From contig JAXGIS010000024.1 in NCBI GenBank assembly GCA_040770645.1, positions 1 to 17,544 on the forward strand: a stretch of DNA of 17,544 nucleotides. The letters run 5' to 3'. The position numbers and the translations under genes are program-made. The stretch is from JAAYZX01 sp040770645. Its GTDB lineage: Bacteria; Actinomycetota; Thermoleophilia; RBG-16-64-13. The notes beneath the pieces are model-generated. The model was not told the DNA's origin. It searched no databases and saw only the letters and a program-made list of their open reading frames with translations. This document shows, one piece after another, positions 15,244-17,544 of the stretch; within the stretch, counting starts at the first letter, position 1, and each line of letters opens with the position of its first letter.

Positions 15244-16640
15244 GTGAAACCCTTTGGAGAAGGTAAGACACCGGATGCGCTCGCCCACAGCATCGCGGGG
15301 CGGGTGGAGTCACTTGCCGTTCACACCGCCTCTTCGAGACCGGAGCTCAAGCGGCGGTGATGGTTTCGGGAGAGTCAGGACTCTGTGGCCCTGCTTCACA
15401 TGCTGGCCGGCGGACGGCTGGGAGATGCCGCCCGGCTTCGGTGGTGGCCGTGCACGTCAATCATCATCTACGCGGGGAGGAGAGCGACGCCGATCAGGCT
15501 CTTGTGGAGTGCCTGTGCCGGGAACTTGGAGTGGAGTTGGTGGTGGATCACCGTCCGGTGGCCAAGCGGCCGGGGAATCTGCAGGAGCGGGCTCGGGAAC
15601 TGAGGCGGGCGGCCGCCTGTGAGGTGGCCGCCCGCCTCAGCCTCTCGCGCGTGGCCCTCGGGCACACCATGGATGATCAGGTGGAGACCATGCTCTACCG
15701 GTTGGGCAAGTACGGTGGGCTTCGCTCCCTGCGGGCCATGGAAGTGCGCCGTGGTCCTTGGGTGCGGCCGCTGCTCTCCCTACGACGCAGCGACACCGAG
15801 GCTTACTGTCTGGCGCACGGACTGCGTTTTGCCACAGACCGCGGTAACCAATACCCGGGCTATGTGCGCACCGGGATACGAGAAGTGGTGCTCCCGGCCT
15901 GGGAGCGGGTGGTTCCGGGAGCAGTGGAAGCGGCCTCGCGTGCCGCCGGAGTAGCCGTGGAAGCCGTGGAAGTGCTCCGGGCTGAAGCCCGCGCGTTTGA
16001 GGAGGCGTGTCGGAGGGGGCCGGGCGTCTGGTCCGTCTCGCGGTTACGGTCGGTGCCGGAAGACAAGAGACGCATGGTGCTGTATGAGCTGCTGGCGGGG
16101 TGCTTGGGCGTGGAACTCACGCGGGACCACGTGGCGTCGCTCGAGTCACTGCTTGTAGGCCCACCTTGTCTGGCTGTAGGGGTGGGTGGGGGTTGGGTGG
16201 CGGTGAGGAGCTACGATGCGCTGTGGTTTCCTTCGCGAGAGGAGCACCTGGCGGAATCCCGCCGCCCCCCTTCTGAGCCGGTTGAGTTGTCGGTGCCGGG
16301 GCGGGTAGCCTGGGGGGGAGTGGTGGTGAGGGCGGAGGTGGGCGTGCACTTCAGAGCGCCGCGTGTGGCGCATGAGACCTTTCTAGACGCCGATGCCGTT
16401 GGAACCGCTTTGTGGGTTCGGAGCCGGCTTCCGGGCGATCGCATTCACCCCTTGGGAGCGGCGGGTTCCAGAAAGGTGCAGGACATCCTCATCGACGCCC
16501 GTGTGCCCAAGTGGTGCCGGGACCGGGTGGTGCTTGTGGTCAGAGACCACGCTATCCTGTGGGTGGCGGGGCTCGCATCTGCGGAAAACGCTAGAATAGG
16601 CAGGGACACACGGGCGGTCGTGCGTCTCAGCGTAGAAACC
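15244..16640 (+). CDS. tilS: tRNA(Ile)-lysidine synthase, with about three frameshifts near the N-terminus
   Basis: ATP-dependent ligase that puts lysine on C34 of the CAU-anticodon tRNA(Ile) so that it reads AUA. The composite is about 465 residues, the long form with a C-terminal domain. N-terminal parts are split over frames: MKPFGEGKTPDALAHSIAGRVE from GTG 15244, then HRLFETGAQAAVMVSG, then DSVALLHMLAGGRLGDAARLR, then VVAVHVNHHLRGEESDADQ. Shifts fall near 15310-15330, 15378 and 15450. The last two compensate, so a single open frame from 15357 hides a wrong middle. Later motifs are clean: GHTMDDQVETMLYRL, RPLLSLRR, GIREVVLPAWE, and the C-terminal GDRIHPLGAAGSRKVQDILID and ILWVAGL. No stop is found where the protein should end (about 16640); the frame runs on to 16760 antisense to the kinase. 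The start is uncertain; GTG 15175 is an alternative. Confidence 0.85.
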
Positions 16641-16672
16641 GACCCGGGAGAGACTCGAAACTTGCCGGCAAG
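16620..16672. other. Probable junction of unrelated sequences (end of tilS against end of the kinase gene)
   Basis: The tilS frame loses recognisable sequence after TRAVVRLSVE (about 16640) and continues as the complement of the kinase gene. The kinase frame on the other strand loses recognisable sequence near 16640-16680 and continues as the complement of tilS. Neither has its own stop codon. Base composition also changes: 60-base lines counted by hand are 80% and 63% G+C in tilS (15601, 16141) and 50-63% in the kinase part (16921, 17041, 17101, 17281). A 12-base palindrome, CTTGCCGGCAAG, sits at 16661-16672. An assembly chimera or a real rearrangement would both look like this. Confidence 0.55.
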
Positions 16673-17544
16673 GAGAATTGCCGGGCGACTTCTGAAAACG
16701 ACGCCAACTGTGCGCTTGCGTTTCTCCCACCACTCGGCGTCCTCGCTGTTGAACGCGTAAATCGCGTCGGCGTAAATCTTCTCCATTTCGTAGCGCACTC
16801 TTTCGACATCCATGGGCGGAAGCGGTCCAAGCAACGCCAGGGCGGTGTTGACAACGCGCCCGATGTCGCCCTTTGCATATGGTATTGCAACTCGCGGAAT
16901 AATTTGCGGGTCTGCGTCGAAAACCGCCCGATAGCGCCAAAGTCGATAAAGCAAATCTTGTTGCCGGGCATGATGATGAGGTTGGCCGGGTGCGGATCAA
17001 CATGGAAAAAACAGCTCTTCCTGCACCTCTCTGTTCATGATCCTCACGATTTGTCTTGCCAGGGCTTTCGGCTCGATACCCTTTTCGCGCAGCTTCGCCA
17101 GGAACTGCTGGTCATTGCTGTCGACCGCCGCCAGGACCTCCCACATCCACACGCCTGACACGAATTCGCTCACCATCACTTCTTCAGTGCAATAGTCGAA
17201 ATAGACCCGCGGTGCGGTGACGTCTTTCTTGCGCTTGGCCGCGCGCCGGCGAAATATGTCCGTATACCGCGCTTCGGCGCGGAAATTCATTTCGTTGAAA
17301 AGGATGGTTTCGAAGTCCTCGCGAAACTGGCGCGACGGACCGGGCGGTATGATGGTGAGCGTCTCGGCGAAAATCAGCAACCAGTAGGCCGCCCGCAAAT
17401 CCGCGGCAATAAGCGGCCCGATACCCGGGCGCCGCACCTTTACCGCCACGCGTGCGCCGTTTTTCAATCGGGCTTGATAGACACAAGCCAGCGATGCGGA
17501 GCCGATCGGAGTCGGGTCGAAAATCTCGAACACATTCTCGAGCG
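16640..17544 (-). CDS. ABC1/UbiB (AarF)-family kinase-like protein, partial, with two frameshifts
   Basis: Atypical protein-kinase-like ATPase, related to UbiB, which supports isoprenoid-quinone synthesis; bacterial homologues often have no known substrate. The 5' end lies beyond the window. Visible: the Ala-rich-loop equivalent PIGSASLACVYQARL, the lysine motif VAVKVRRPGI, NEMNFRAEA, the hinge region VMVSEFVSGV, the catalytic loop HVDPHPANL and the metal motif FIDFGAIGR. Two indels break it: a run of six A (complement TTTTTT) near 17008, where five would join EELFF to HVDPHP, and a shift near 16875 joining LQYHMQ to KGDIGRVVNTALALLG. The last credible part is DVERVRYEMEKIYADAIY and what follows to about 16680. 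Composition differs from the rest of the window and it probably comes from a different genomic context. Confidence 0.75.

Noticed and set aside
16662..16684. Short direct repeat TTGCCGG and palindrome at the tilS/kinase junction as transposon ends
   Set aside because: No transposase, target duplication or longer terminal repeat is present, and a seven-base repeat is expected by chance.

Overview
The window is GC-rich bacterial DNA, probably from an uncultured member of the Actinomycetota. This rests on the composition, frequent GTG starts, Thr/Ser/Pro-rich 'TTTTT' linkers in two exported proteins, a Zur-type box of actinobacterial form and BadH-like/methylmalonyl enzymes. The class cannot be fixed from sequence alone. 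A small single-cluster ferredoxin and acyl-CoA enzymes fit an anaerobic or facultative fatty/aromatic-acid user.

Layout. (1) 1-2705: an acyl-CoA metabolism cluster with the N-terminal half of an acyl-CoA dehydrogenase (-), a BadH-like short-chain dehydrogenase (-), a methylmalonyl-CoA epimerase-like VOC protein (+) and a MarR regulator (+), closed by a terminator. Two copies of one operator/promoter motif lie upstream of the divergent units. (2) 2835-4898: a secreted subtilisin-like protease with a Thr-rich linker and three S-layer homology domains. (3) 4900-6973: succinyl-CoA ligase sucC-sucD, present almost end to end but broken by many single-base frameshifts. (4) 7033-10370: a zinc-uptake operon, zur-znuA-znuC-znuB, behind a promoter and a perfect Zur/Fur-type palindrome. 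(5) 13600-10357 (-): a tight three-gene run of membrane GGDEF/HD-GYP protein, zinc alcohol dehydrogenase and stand-alone B3/B4-domain protein. (6) 13880-14737: a lipoprotein polysaccharide deacetylase, then twin hairpins, then a convergent ferredoxin gene (-). (7) 15244-about 16640: tilS. (8) about 16640-17544 (-): an ABC1/UbiB-family kinase that meets tilS tail to tail at what looks like a junction of unrelated DNA.

A dominant property of the window is indels. Acyl-CoA dehydrogenase, protease, sucC, sucD, znuC, znuB, tilS and the kinase each need at least one 1-base correction, mostly in short homopolymers. The stretches 692-2653, 7175-8673 and 10357-15061 read cleanly. Protein similarity resumes at once after each shift, so sequencing or assembly error is likelier than gene decay. 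Composite coordinates are therefore given for broken genes.

I did not find a convincing new multi-gene defence or mobile system. The parts most worth a second look are the shared operator in the acyl-CoA cluster, the HD-GYP/ADH/B3-B4 operon, the SLH-anchored protease and the tilS/kinase junction.
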